Notes: generated by a model from the letters alone, not told the origin. Counted from the stretch's first letter, positions 14,838-22,620 are shown. The stretch is DNA of 25,951 bases from Leptolyngbyaceae cyanobacterium M65_K2018_010 (GCA_015295885.1 DVEE01000129.1:1-25951), one strand, 5' to 3'. A program made the numbers and translations.

Positions 14838-14855
14838 AACCTGAGGGCACAGCCT

Positions 14856-14875
14856 CGAGGCCCTGCGGGGCCTTG
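14856..14875 (+). terminator. GC hairpin after cp12, probable 3' end
   Basis: AGGCCC-TGCG-GGGCCT with flanking pairs forms an 8-pair stem 18 bp after the cp12 stop. There is no T run, so it may stabilise the mRNA end or be a weak terminator. Confidence 0.4.
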
Positions 14876-14892
14876 ATTCCCTCCCTCACCCC

Positions 14893-14948
14893 CCATAGTT
14901 GACAATCCATAGCTGACAACCCATAGCTGACAATCCATAGCTGACAAA
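14893..14948. repeat. Tandem repeat, 14 bp x 4
   Basis: Four adjacent units of CCATAGCTGACAAT; unit 1 has T for C at position 7, and the last base varies (T, C, T, A). It lies between the cp12 hairpin and the next terminator. Confidence 0.92.
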
Positions 14949-14980
14949 ACGTCCTCTAGTTCGAGTAGGGCGTTTTGTTG
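14945..14980 (+). terminator. Rho-independent terminator-like hairpin
   Basis: CAAAACG (14945-14951) pairs with CGTTTTG (14971-14977), with CCT/AGG inside, followed by TTGTTCAT. It would stop cp12 transcripts before the Spx/ArsC-like gene at 15004. Its left arm begins in the last unit of the 14-bp repeat. Confidence 0.5.
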
Positions 14981-15003
14981 TTCATCTAACCCTCAGATCA
15001 CCT

Positions 15004-15357
15004 ATGACGCTTACCGTCTACGGCATTCCCAACTGCGGCACCTGCAAAAAAGCCCTCCAGTGGTTGGATCACCACCACATGGCCTACGAGTTTGTCGATA
15101 CCAAACTCTCCCCCCCTAGCCGCGCCATGATTGCCGATTGGGCCGCTAGCCTGGGCACCAAGGCCCTGCGCAATACCTCTGGCCAGGTCTATCGAGCCCT
15201 AGGGGAGGAGAAACACACCTGGAGCGATGAGCAGTGGATAGATGCCTTTGCTGACCAGGCCATGCTGCTGAAGCGGCCCCTCTTTGTCAAGGATGGCCAG
15301 GCTGTGCTGGTCGGTTTTCGGGCCCCAGAAGCGGTTCTAAAAGAGGTGCTGGCTTAA
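15004..15357 (+). CDS. Spx/MgsR/ArsC-like thioredoxin-fold protein
   Basis: A 117-residue ArsC-family protein. It opens LTVYGIPNCGTCKKALQWLD with a CxxC at Cys11/Cys14, the pattern of Spx/MgsR-like proteins and of YfgD-type ArsC relatives. The family's later landmarks TKALRNTSGQVYRALG and LLKRPLFVKDGQAVLVGF are present. Members are either thiol reductases or redox-sensing regulators of RNA polymerase; classical Spx behaviour is known from Firmicutes, so for this cyanobacterial protein I claim only the fold and the redox-active cysteine pair. ATG at 15004 with no strong ribosome site. Followed by 139 bp before the next gene. Confidence 0.85.
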   Translation: MTLTVYGIPNCGTCKKALQWLDHHHMAYEFVDTKLSPPSRAMIADWAASLGTKALRNTSGQVYRALGEEKHTWSDEQWIDAFADQAMLLKRPLFVKDGQAVLVGFRAPEAVLKEVLA

Positions 15358-15417
15358 GGACGCCGGTGGTCACCGCCCCCTGCCTTGAAGTTCCTGCCAG
15401 ACTCACGCTAGGATTGC

Positions 15418-15447
15418 CCCAATTTCTATAAACCCAATTTCTATAAA
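15418..15447. repeat. Tandem repeat, 15 bp x 2, with -10-like words
   Basis: CCCAATTTCTATAAA is repeated exactly twice, 49 bp before the next gene. Each unit contains CTATAAA, so the duplication creates two -10-like boxes 15 bp apart. Confidence 0.85.
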
Positions 15448-15496
15448 AGCGAGTATCCTGGAGCAGCATTCGAGGGGTCTCCGGCTCAAGTTGACT

Positions 15497-17743
15497 ATGG
15501 AGTACTGGGAGTTTCTACTGCAGCAAGAGGGGGACCAGAGCTGGCTTCCCCTGGATACGGCTCAGGTGGAAATTTTAGAGGGCCGCTACCGGATCATGGC
15601 CCACACCAGTCAGACCAATATCCCGGTGCAGGTGCAAATTAGTCAGCGGCTGCTCGATCAAGATCCGCCCAAACGTCGCACCCTGCGGCGCCACGGCCAA
15701 ACCAATGAAGAGGGCCTGATGGTGGTCATGCCCTTTACCCGTCTGGGGGCTGGCACCTGGGATATCCATTGCCTTGGCCCAGCCCCAGAAGCCGCCACGG
15801 GCCCAGTGCCCCAGCCCGCCTGGGCCTACAGCATTCAATTGCAAGTGCTGCCCGTGGGATCTGGGGAGGAAGAGGGCTGGTTTGCCGATGAGGGTCTGGC
15901 ACAGTCTGAAACCTTATCGGAGGCTGTAGGGGATCGAGCCGCTGGGGCGGGCTCCCCACCAATAGAGGAAGCAAGGGCAGCGTGGTCTCACCTAGATTTG
16001 TCCCAGCTAGGGGCCGCCCTAGACCGGGTGCAAACCTCCCCCGATCGCGGCGGCCAGGCCTCCGTTTATCGGCTGAGCCTAAACCAAACCGCCCTTTCAG
16101 GCCAAGAGGGAGACCTGGTGGGGCTCAGCGGCCAGGTGACCGGGGTGGTAGAAGGCGAGTCCTGTGCCGATATGGCCCTGGTGGTACGGTTGATTGACCC
16201 TCAAACGGCCCAGGTGGTGACCTTACAACCCTTCAGTCTGGGGGCCAGTACCTTACCGGCCCATTTCAATGGTTCCCTCAGCATTCCCGGTGAACTCTCC
16301 ACCCGCCTGCTACTGGGGGAACTGGCCCTGGTTTCCCTGGCCTTAGAAACGGTGAACGTACTCGCCCTGCAACGCTTTACAGTCACCGTAGATTTAGCCG
16401 CCCTGTTCGATGCGATCGCCAACCGAGCCGAAACCGAGGCTGACCTCGATCGAGATTTCCTAGGGGAGGCTGAGGAAGAGGGTCTGGCGGCAGCGGCAGA
16501 CCTCGATGCTGGGGCTGACCCAAGGGCAGAAGCCTGGGCGCAGGTCACCTTGCCCTCAGGACCACCCCGGGTGGTTCCCATGATGACCCTACCCCGCAGT
16601 GGGTTTAACCTACCACCCAAAATTTACTATCCCTCCCCCCACGAGGCCCAGGCCCACCGCCCTACCCTGCCTCCCCTGAGCACAACTGGCCCCAGCCCAG
16701 GCCGCCCAGATCTGCCCTTTGCAGATGGGATGCCTACAGATGGGACACCTGGAGATGGAGCGACGGGCGATCAGCCCCCCAGAGATGAGGCCACCGAGGT
16801 GGCACCGCCCCGCCGGGGCGATCCCTTCCCACCCTTGCTTTCTACCCCGCCCCGTCGCCCCAAACCCAAGCCCGAGGAGCCCGAGGCCGCCCCTGAACCG
16901 GCTCTTGAGGCTCCAGCTCAGCCCCCAGATCCCCATCACCCGCCCTTGAGTCTGCCCCCCCTGGCCCGCCCAGCCTCCCCAGCCGAGGATACGGCAACCG
17001 CCGGGGCTGGGTCGCCTTCGCCTACCCTGGCGGGCGCCGCTAAACCCCGCCGATCCTCCCCCAAACCCATTGCCCTGCTGCCCTCCCACGAGGCCATGGG
17101 CTTTCGCGATCTCAAGCTGCAGGATCGGTTCTGGAGCCGTTTAAACGATCTGGCTGTCACCCTCCAGCAGGAAGCCCTGCAAAGACGGGCCGAAGAAGCG
17201 GCGGCAGCGGCCCGATCCTGGGCCGAGGCCCAGGCAGCGGCGACAGCCGTCGAAGAGATTCCCGCCGAGCCCATTCCCTTCGCCGGAGAAGTGGTGATCT
17301 ACGAAGATGAGGACGAAACCCTAGGCAGTTGGCCGCCTCCCCCCAAAGCGGTTGGCGACGAAGACGCAGCGGCGGAAGTGATCGCGCCACCCGTGCCCCT
17401 GATCGAGTTACCCGGTGGAGAACTGGTGGCGGGGGAATCGGTGCTGGTGACCTTACGGGTTCCTTTCCATCCCAATCGCCTATACATCAAAGTTTGGATT
17501 ACCGATCCCCAAACTCGTAGCCTGGTGGATGAGCCGCGGCAGGTGATGCATCTTTCCCCCAACGGCCACGGACAACTGGAAGGCACCATTCAACTGACGG
17601 TGCCCCTGGGCTGCTTAGAAGCTCAATTTGAAGCCATTGCGGTGGATATGGTAAATCAACAAGAAAGCTATAAGGCAACGGTTCATAGCCCCATTACCCC
17701 CGCTGGTGTAACCACCCCTGGGCTCGATGACCTTGACCTGTGA
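15497..17743 (+). CDS. Conserved cyanobacterial protein, proline-rich, function unknown
   Basis: A 748-residue protein from the ATG at 15497 (TTG at 15491 is possible). The N-terminal region (about 1-125, MEYWEFLLQQEGDQSWLPLD, GRYRIMAHTSQTN, EGLMVVMPFTRLGAGTWDIH) looks like a conserved beta-rich domain. A second beta-rich region spans about 165-300. Residues about 340-525 are Pro/Ala/Glu-rich and probably disordered, including five in-frame 15-bp units encoding D-G-x-(P/T)-x (16724-16798). Then come GFRDLKLQDRFWSRLNDLAV (about 535-554), an Ala/Glu-rich helix, and a C-terminal Ig-like domain (about 634-735, VLVTLRVPFHPNRLYIKVW). No signal peptide or membrane span is evident. I know no function. 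Confidence 0.8.
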   Translation: MEYWEFLLQQEGDQSWLPLDTAQVEILEGRYRIMAHTSQTNIPVQVQISQRLLDQDPPKRRTLRRHGQTNEEGLMVVMPFTRLGAGTWDIHCLGPAPEAATGPVPQPAWAYSIQLQVLPVGSGEEEGWFADEGLAQSETLSEAVGDRAAGAGSPPIEEARAAWSHLDLSQLGAALDRVQTSPDRGGQASVYRLSLNQTALSGQEGDLVGLSGQVTGVVEGESCADMALVVRLIDPQTAQVVTLQPFSLGASTLPAHFNGSLSIPGELSTRLLLGELALVSLALETVNVLALQRFTVTVDLAALFDAIANRAETEADLDRDFLGEAEEEGLAAAADLDAGADPRAEAWAQVTLPSGPPRVVPMMTLPRSGFNLPPKIYYPSPHEAQAHRPTLPPLSTTGPSPGRPDLPFADGMPTDGTPGDGATGDQPPRDEATEVAPPRRGDPFPPLLSTPPRRPKPKPEEPEAAPEPALEAPAQPPDPHHPPLSLPPLARPASPAEDTATAGAGSPSPTLAGAAKPRRSSPKPIALLPSHEAMGFRDLKLQDRFWSRLNDLAVTLQQEALQRRAEEAAAAARSWAEAQAAATAVEEIPAEPIPFAGEVVIYEDEDETLGSWPPPPKAVGDEDAAAEVIAPPVPLIELPGGELVAGESVLVTLRVPFHPNRLYIKVWITDPQTRSLVDEPRQVMHLSPNGHGQLEGTIQLTVPLGCLEAQFEAIAVDMVNQQESYKATVHSPITPAGVTTPGLDDLDL

Positions 17744-17842
17744 GGGCGTCCCAGGGTAGCAAGATGGCACAAATGCTACAGATCATTAGTAAATCCTTGA
17801 AAATTTCGCCCTTAACCCCTGAGATGCCCATACAATAAGGGG

Positions 17843-17950
17843 CGTTCTGGGCGGCTGAGCGTCCAGAACCATGGTCGTTAGCCATCGGACTCCGGTCCAT
17901 CCCAGAGCCCTTGAAGAGCCCCTGTCGGCTGCTTCCGCTCTGGGCAGATA
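17843..17950 (+). other. Structured leader upstream of the SLH protein gene
   Basis: Two inverted repeats lie in the 305-bp gap before the SLH gene: GTTCTGG/CCAGAAC (about 17845-17870, 12-nt loop) and CCCAGAGC/GCTCTGGG (about 17909-17946, 28-nt loop). The first might end the preceding transcript, although no T run follows; both may fold in a long 5' UTR. 17744-17842 shows nothing else. Confidence 0.4.
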
Positions 17951-17956
17951 ACAACG

Positions 17957-18012
17957 ATCGTTGCATCACAATCGTTGCATCACAATCGTTGCATCACAAT
18001 CGTTGCATCACA
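17957..18012. repeat. Tandem repeat, 14 bp x 4, plus a degenerate fifth unit
   Basis: Four perfect units of ATCGTTGCATCACA, then a divergent copy (ATTTTGTTGCATCACT, 18013-18028) ending 20 bp before the SLH gene start, just ahead of its ribosome site. Confidence 0.95.
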
Positions 18013-18048
18013 ATTTTGTTGCATCACTGATCTTTAGGAAGGGTGACA

Positions 18049-19407
18049 ATGAACCTATTCGCAAATTTCAAAGTAGCGGCGCTCACGGCGGCGACCCTGG
18101 GATTAGTCGGTGGAGTTACCCCAACTCTGGCGACTAGCCAAGTTCCCCTCCAGCCTAGGGAGGCTGAAGCCAACACTCTGTTGGCTCAACAAACCTTTGG
18201 AAATACTCCCGTTAATGAAGCCAACTTTTTGATCGTCGCTGCTCCGGGGACCACGGCCCAGCCCTATCGATTACTGATTATGGAGCAGATTCAGCCCAGC
18301 CCAGCCTGCTGGAGCATCGTGAATCCTGGCAATGCCCGGCCGACCCAGGTCAATGCCCTGTGGAATACCTTTGACTTTACCGGTGTCTGCCGAATGCAAA
18401 GGGATACGAACGGTTACAGTGTCCGGTTGGCGGGCCAGGATGTATCCGCCGCTCGCTTTGAGATTAACAACGTCAATGGGGATCTGTTGCTGCAATTTGC
18501 CCAGGGGGTATCTCGCGATCGCGTCACCATTGGCCGCACGGGTGGCATTAGCCCCACGGGCTTTACCCAAATTCATTTGGATCCCGGTTGGACGTTGACC
18601 AAACGTACCTTCAATGGCCAAATTGTGCAGTCTCACCTGATTTATTTCACCAATGATCTGACCCTGGCCCAACTGCAGGGCGGTCAAACCGGTGGCGGTG
18701 GTGGTGGAACCACAACACCCCCGGTCACTCCCCCCACCCTGGCCTTTAATGACATTCGGGGTAATCGCTACGCCACCCAAATTAACCGCGCGGCTGAATT
18801 GGGCATTATGTCTGGGTTCCCCGATGGCACCTTCAAACCCACCAGCACCCTGACCCGAGAGCAGGCGGTATCGGTGGTGATGGAAACTGCCACCAAGATA
18901 TTGCCCACCTCGTTGCTCGCCACCTTGCCGACCCAGGTCTTCAGTCCGCCCTTCCCCGATGTGGCCACCAATCGCTGGAGCGCCCTCAAGATTCAGCAGG
19001 CCAAGCAACTGGGTCTGGTTTCGGGCGACTTTGGCACGGGTAACTTCCGGCCTACGGGAAATGTTACCCGGGCTGAACTGATGGCCATGATGTATAAGCT
19101 GGCCCTACTTCGGGTTGATGCATCGGCCGCCGATCCTAGCGGGACCCCCGCACCGGGAAGCACGACTCCCACCTTTGGCACGGCCACCGGTAACTTACCC
19201 GATAACGTGCCTAATCCGCCGGTATTTGTGGATATCAGCGGTCACTGGGCCCAACGCCCCATTCAAGAGTTGGCCTCCTTCTGTGGCATCGCCACGCCCC
19301 TCAACGAAACTGGGCAAAATTTTGCCCCCGATACGGCCGCGCTGAGAGACTTCACCGCTGCCGCTGCGGTTCGGGCGGTTGATTGTCCCTTCGGTCGGCC
19401 CCAATAG
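18049..19407 (+). CDS. DUF3747 and S-layer-homology (SLH) domain secreted protein
   Basis: I choose the ATG at 18049, since AGGAAGG lies 6 bp before it (the GTG at 18043 is too close). The 452-residue product has a Sec signal peptide (MNLFANFKVAALTAATLGLV, cleavage near residue 30), a DUF3747 domain (about 45-212: NFLIVAAPGTTAQPYRLLI, CWSIVNPG, LWNTFDFTGVC), a Gly/Thr/Pro linker, then three SLH repeats (about 232-275 FNDIRGNRYA...GFPDGTFKP, 302-352 FPDVATNRWS, 392-446 FVDISGHWAQ). SLH domains anchor proteins to peptidoglycan-linked polymers, so it probably sits in the periplasm/cell wall of this cyanobacterium. It has a long leader with hairpins and 14-bp repeats and a strong terminator. Confidence 0.9.
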   Translation: MNLFANFKVAALTAATLGLVGGVTPTLATSQVPLQPREAEANTLLAQQTFGNTPVNEANFLIVAAPGTTAQPYRLLIMEQIQPSPACWSIVNPGNARPTQVNALWNTFDFTGVCRMQRDTNGYSVRLAGQDVSAARFEINNVNGDLLLQFAQGVSRDRVTIGRTGGISPTGFTQIHLDPGWTLTKRTFNGQIVQSHLIYFTNDLTLAQLQGGQTGGGGGGTTTPPVTPPTLAFNDIRGNRYATQINRAAELGIMSGFPDGTFKPTSTLTREQAVSVVMETATKILPTSLLATLPTQVFSPPFPDVATNRWSALKIQQAKQLGLVSGDFGTGNFRPTGNVTRAELMAMMYKLALLRVDASAADPSGTPAPGSTTPTFGTATGNLPDNVPNPPVFVDISGHWAQRPIQELASFCGIATPLNETGQNFAPDTAALRDFTAAAAVRAVDCPFGRPQ

Positions 19408-19431
19408 TTTCTCCGCCCCATCCCTCAATAC

Positions 19432-19464
19432 AACGAGGATCTCAAACGAGATCCTCGTTTTTTT
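19432..19464 (+). terminator. Strong Rho-independent terminator of the SLH gene
   Basis: AACGAGGATCTC-aaac-GAGATCCTCGTT is a perfect 12-bp stem followed by TTTTT. Read on the other strand, the end of the T run (TTA at 19463-19465) is the TAA stop of the convergent methyltransferase gene. Confidence 0.95.
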
Positions 19465-20323
19465 AGCGCCTGCCCCCTAGCAACCCATAGCGAATCAAGC
19501 CCCCATAGAGCCCCTGCCGCATGGCCCCCAAAGCCAGGGCACCGCGCATCGTGCGGACCCCAGCTTTGAGTAAGCCAACCAGGGCGGCTGGGCTCAGGGC
19601 TGAGGTAATCACCTCGTCCCAAAAGGGGGCCACCGCCTGGGACCAATCGGCGGTTTGAATGGCCTGGAAGCCGCAGCTGTGGGCAATTTCTTCGTACTCC
19701 GGCAGGCTAATCACGTAGGGCAAGCCATAGACCTGGTAAATCCAGTTCAGTTGGCGCTGCTCAGCAATGGTCAGCGGCCCGGCCAGGGAATCCGTTGGGC
19801 GGTGGCACCAGGTCGCCATCAGCAATTGGCCACCGGGCTTCAGTAGCCGGTAGCATTCCTGCAAAAAGCCCACCTTATCGGGCATGTGCTCACCACTCTC
19901 CATCGACCAAATAAAATCAAAGCTCTGATCCTCAAAGGGGGTATGCAAGGCATTCGCCACCTGAAAGTGGGCGCAGGGGGGCTGCTCTCCACCCAGGCCC
20001 ATGGCTTGGGCCCGTTCCGTGGCTCGGTTGGCCTGCACCGGGCTGAGGGTAATCCCAATCACCCTGGCGCTAAAGCGATTGGCCAGTTCTAAAGCACTGC
20101 CGCCAATGCCGCAACCACAATCGAGAATATGACTCGCCTGGGTCACTTCAGCCCAAGCCAGACACTCGTCGATTAGGTCAATTTGGGCTTGCCGCCGATC
20201 CTTACGGATTGTGCCCGTGGGACCGTAGTAGCCATGGTGCATGTGCTCGCCCCAGATTTCTTCCCATAGAGCCGAGGATGCATCGTAAAAATCACGGATT
20301 TGGTCAGAGAGGGGGCTGGTCAT
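19463..20323 (-). CDS. SAM-dependent methyltransferase, tocopherol (gamma-TMT) type
   Basis: A 286-residue class I methyltransferase. Residues 18-33 (ALWEEIWGEHMHHGYY) and motif I ILDCGCGIGGS (66-76) are typical of plant and cyanobacterial gamma-tocopherol methyltransferases and their relatives, which methylate the chromanol ring in vitamin E synthesis. Later motifs: VIGITLSPVQANRA, FDFIWSMESGEHMPDK, LKPGGQLLMATWCHR and the family-like QVYGLPYVISLPEYEEIA. No transit or signal sequence is seen. Related enzymes of the same clade methylate other substrates (MPBQ, sterols), so the tocopherol assignment is probable rather than certain. ATG at 20323; the stop is shared with the convergent terminator. 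Confidence 0.7.
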   Translation of the reverse strand: MTSPLSDQIRDFYDASSALWEEIWGEHMHHGYYGPTGTIRKDRRQAQIDLIDECLAWAEVTQASHILDCGCGIGGSALELANRFSARVIGITLSPVQANRATERAQAMGLGGEQPPCAHFQVANALHTPFEDQSFDFIWSMESGEHMPDKVGFLQECYRLLKPGGQLLMATWCHRPTDSLAGPLTIAEQRQLNWIYQVYGLPYVISLPEYEEIAHSCGFQAIQTADWSQAVAPFWDEVITSALSPAALVGLLKAGVRTMRGALALGAMRQGLYGGLIRYGLLGGRR

Positions 20324-20760
20324 GGGAGAGGGACGGATGGGTGGGTGCGGGGGAGTGAGCCGTTAGGAGGAGAAGGCGATCGGCGGAATTCAAAATTTAA
20401 CGCCCGGTTTGGATTCATAGGCTATATCTTGCCTCCCGTCTTCTGAATTCTACTCCAGGGTTCTGCCGCGGCGGATAATAGCCCTGCAGGGGAGGGCAAA
20501 AGCCAAGATTTACAGTCAAGATGTTCGGATCCCGGGCGATCGCAGTTTCAAGACCTAGAAATACCTATAGAAATTGATCTATGAGTGCTTTATTACGATC
20601 CATTAAGGTTTATGGGGACCAGGCATTGGAGCTGAAAACTCTCGCTATAGACTGGTCATGATTAGGAAACCCTTACTGAATAGACCGTTTTGACCGATCT
20701 TTGAGGGACTCCTTAAAGCCGTCAAATCCAGTAGTGACCCACATTGGAGTTTTTAATTCA
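20324..20760. other. 437-bp intergenic region upstream of psaC
   Basis: No gene is visible. A candidate psaC promoter is TTGACC (20690-20695), 17 bp, TTAAAG (20713-20718), placing the start about 36 bp before the ATG; a second -10-like word TATAGA lies near 20646. A small palindrome-rich hairpin (GCCCT/AGGGC) sits at about 20480-20497. A ribosome site GGAG lies about 12 bp before psaC. The purine-rich stretch next to 20324 is the leader of the methyltransferase gene. Confidence 0.35.
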
Positions 20761-21006
20761 ATGTCTCATTCTGTCAAAATCTACGATACCTGCATCGGCT
20801 GTACCCAGTGTGTGCGAGCCTGCCCCCTAGACGTCCTGGAAATGGTCCCCTGGGATGGTTGTAAGGCGGGGCAAATTGCCTCCTCTCCCCGAACTGAAGA
20901 TTGCGTTGGTTGCAAACGTTGCGAAACGGCTTGCCCCACCGACTTCTTGAGCATTCGGGTTTATCTGGGTGCTGAAACTACCCGCAGCATGGGCCTAGCT
21001 TACTAG
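20761..21006 (+). CDS. psaC: Photosystem I iron-sulfur subunit PsaC
   Basis: An 81-residue, near-invariant ferredoxin-like protein on the stromal/cytoplasmic face of photosystem I. It carries the terminal clusters FA and FB that pass electrons to ferredoxin or flavodoxin. Both [4Fe-4S] motifs are intact: CIGCTQCVRACP (Cys 11, 14, 17, 21) and CVGCKRCETACP (Cys 48, 51, 54, 58), with the family ending GAETTRSMGLAY. An upstream in-frame extension to 20701 is not conserved, so the ATG at 20761 is the start. It is monocistronic, flanked by a 437-bp upstream region and a strong terminator. Confidence 0.99.
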   Translation: MSHSVKIYDTCIGCTQCVRACPLDVLEMVPWDGCKAGQIASSPRTEDCVGCKRCETACPTDFLSIRVYLGAETTRSMGLAY

Positions 21007-21049
21007 GGTCTGGCTTCGGCTTTATCGTCATAGTTTCTGCAGATGGTTC

Positions 21050-21080
21050 CCCCGTTGGCTACGGTCAGCGGGGATTTTTT
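21050..21080 (+). terminator. Rho-independent terminator of psaC
   Basis: CCCCGTTG (21050-21057) pairs with CAGCGGGG (21066-21073), 8 pairs including one G-T, followed by A and six T. The end of the T run gives TTA (21079-21081), the TAA stop of the convergent secreted-protein gene. Confidence 0.9.
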
Positions 21081-21546
21081 AGTCGGGAATCCACACGTAG
21101 GGCCCCCCTGAAACCGTCACCCCGCCAGCCTTGGAAAAGCGCACCACCACAATTTGCGAATGGTCTCGCCCCAAATCCAGATAGCCACTAGCCCACAGGT
21201 CGGAGCGCACCACGCCAGTAATTTCCAATCGGTAGCCGCCAGGTGGAAGGTACAGAGTCTTCTGGCGATCAAAATTATGGGGTCGATAGATCAACCGGCC
21301 ATCCAAATACACCGCTCCCCAATCCGTGCCCTGGGCGTCGAACTCAACCCGCACTCGGTGCTCGCGGGGGAGTGGCCGGGGATAGGGCCATAGGATAGTT
21401 GGGTGGATGATGATCTGGCTTGATTCAATCACTACCGGCCCTTGAGCTAACCCAGGCGCCGCCGCCAAGGCTAGGGCGAGGGACAGCCCACCTAATTGGG
21501 TCACGGATCTGCCGGGAATCAGGCTTAACCACCGGTTCTTGACCAT
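21079..21546 (-). CDS. Small secreted protein, unknown function
   Basis: A 155-residue protein with an N-terminal signal peptide (basic start MVKNRW, hydrophobic GGLSLALALAAAPGLAQ, cleavage after about residue 35). The mature part is beta-rich: HRVRVEFDAQGTDWGAVYLD, GRLIYRPHNFDRQKTLYLPP, GGYRLEITGVVRSDLWASGY. The YLDGRLIYRP...LPPGGYRLEI pattern resembles PEGA-like or carbohydrate-binding beta-sandwich modules, but I do not recognise a named family. Probably periplasmic or outer-membrane associated. It converges with psaC with the stop inside that gene's terminator. ATG at 21546. Confidence 0.7.
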   Translation of the reverse strand: MVKNRWLSLIPGRSVTQLGGLSLALALAAAPGLAQGPVVIESSQIIIHPTILWPYPRPLPREHRVRVEFDAQGTDWGAVYLDGRLIYRPHNFDRQKTLYLPPGGYRLEITGVVRSDLWASGYLDLGRDHSQIVVVRFSKAGGVTVSGGPYVWIPD

Positions 21547-21765
21547 CTCAGCCGGTTACTCCATGCCAAATGCTAAATGGGGCAGCAGGAATACTGGATG
21601 CCCGAACCCAGCGCCCACCGCCTTGCTGTGTAAAGTTGACTAAAATTAAACTATGTCATGACAACGATTTTTGAGCTTCAGGGGTAAAGTGCTACCTAAG
21701 GGTGAAAAAGTTCCCCTGCACGATTCTTCTTACCTAACGTCTATTGTGTTTCAGAGGATAAGGCT

Positions 21766-22491
21766 TTGAGTAATACCAGCAACTTCCGCGAAGCAATTCG
21801 AAAGGCTCAAGGGCAAGCCCTGGTGGGCCCCAACGTGATCAAAAATGCCCTTCCCTTTGTGGGTGGAGGGCTGATGATTACGGCCCTGGGAGCTTTTGGT
21901 GGGCTTGGGGTGATGACCAACAACCCCGCCCTTTTCATGCCCACCTTCTGGGTGGCGCTGATTGCCCAACTGGCCCTGTTTTTTGTGGCTAGTAACATTG
22001 CGGCCAAGGGCAATAACAGTACGGCCCTACCTTTGCTGGCCACCTACAGCTTGCTAACGGGATACACCCTCAGCGGCCTCATCTACGTCGCCTTGGGTAC
22101 TGCCGGCGTTGGCATTGCCGGCATTGGGGCGGCGGCCCTAGCCTGTGGGGTGGTCTTCATTGCCGCTCGGCAGATTGGCTCCAATCTCTCGGAAGAGGAC
22201 GGGTTTGCCCTAACCCGCACCGTGGGCATCGGCGTAGTGGCCGTACTGCTAGCGGTAGTGGGGCAGTTTATCTTTGCCCTTTTCGGCGGTCCCATCCCCC
22301 AGTTTCTGGACATCGCCATTTCGGCCTTTGGGGTGCTGATTTTTGTCGGGGCTTCGGTGGTGGACTTCTTCATTCTGCCCCGCACCTACAAGGACGAGCA
22401 GTACTTGTCTGCGGCACTGTCCATGTACCTGACCTACATCAATCTGTTTGTCTTTATTCTGCGGCTGCTGATTGCCATCAACCGCGATTAG
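21766..22491 (+). CDS. Bax inhibitor-1 (BI-1/TMBIM, UPF0005) family membrane protein
   Basis: A 241-residue, seven-span inner-membrane protein. Family features include the spans LMITALGAFGGLGVM and FWVALIAQLALFFVASNI, GYTLSGLIYVALG, the internal helix ending GVLIFVGASVVDFFI, and the conserved C-terminus LSAALSMYLTYINLFVFILR. Bacterial members (YccA, YbhL, BsYetJ relatives) are pH-sensitive calcium-leak or protease-regulating proteins; no specific role is claimed. The start is TTG at 21766, supported by GAGGATAAGG just upstream. The final G of its TAG stop (22491) is the first base of the 130-bp element that follows, so the element inserted at the very 3' end of this gene. Confidence 0.9.
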   Translation: MSNTSNFREAIRKAQGQALVGPNVIKNALPFVGGGLMITALGAFGGLGVMTNNPALFMPTFWVALIAQLALFFVASNIAAKGNNSTALPLLATYSLLTGYTLSGLIYVALGTAGVGIAGIGAAALACGVVFIAARQIGSNLSEEDGFALTRTVGIGVVAVLLAVVGQFIFALFGGPIPQFLDIAISAFGVLIFVGASVVDFFILPRTYKDEQYLSAALSMYLTYINLFVFILRLLIAINRD

Positions 22492-22620
22492 AGGTTGTTT
22501 GAAAAGTCGAGGGGCGTCTCACGCTATACCTTTGGACTAGGCTAATAGCCTCAGACCTCAGTGCTTTTACTGACTATTGGGGACAAAATATACCTAGGGC
22601 AGCCCTTTTCAAACAACCTC
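22491..22620 (+). mobile_element. MITE-like element, copy 2 (130 bp)
   Basis: A non-coding block bounded by perfect 16-bp terminal inverted repeats, GAGGTTGTTTGAAAAG at 22491-22506 and its complement ending at 22620. It is the same length as, and alignable throughout with, 10618-10747. Flanks are TTA on the left and CTA on the right, so a short Y-T-A-type target duplication is possible but not exact. A promoter-like TTTACT (22566), 17 bp, TATACC (22589) points towards prfB, whose start codon is only 38 bp beyond the element. The transposase family that would mobilise it cannot be named from the window. Confidence 0.85.

Noticed and set aside
17957..18012. Short CRISPR-like array
   Set aside because: Units are 14 bp with no spacers between them; no cas genes are present.
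18271..19008. 245-residue minus-strand ORF opposite the SLH gene
   Set aside because: Antisense to DUF3747/SLH coding sequence and without protein-family features.
20500..20560. tRNA-like TTCGGATCC word upstream of psaC
   Set aside because: No acceptor stem, anticodon arm or D-arm can be formed around it.
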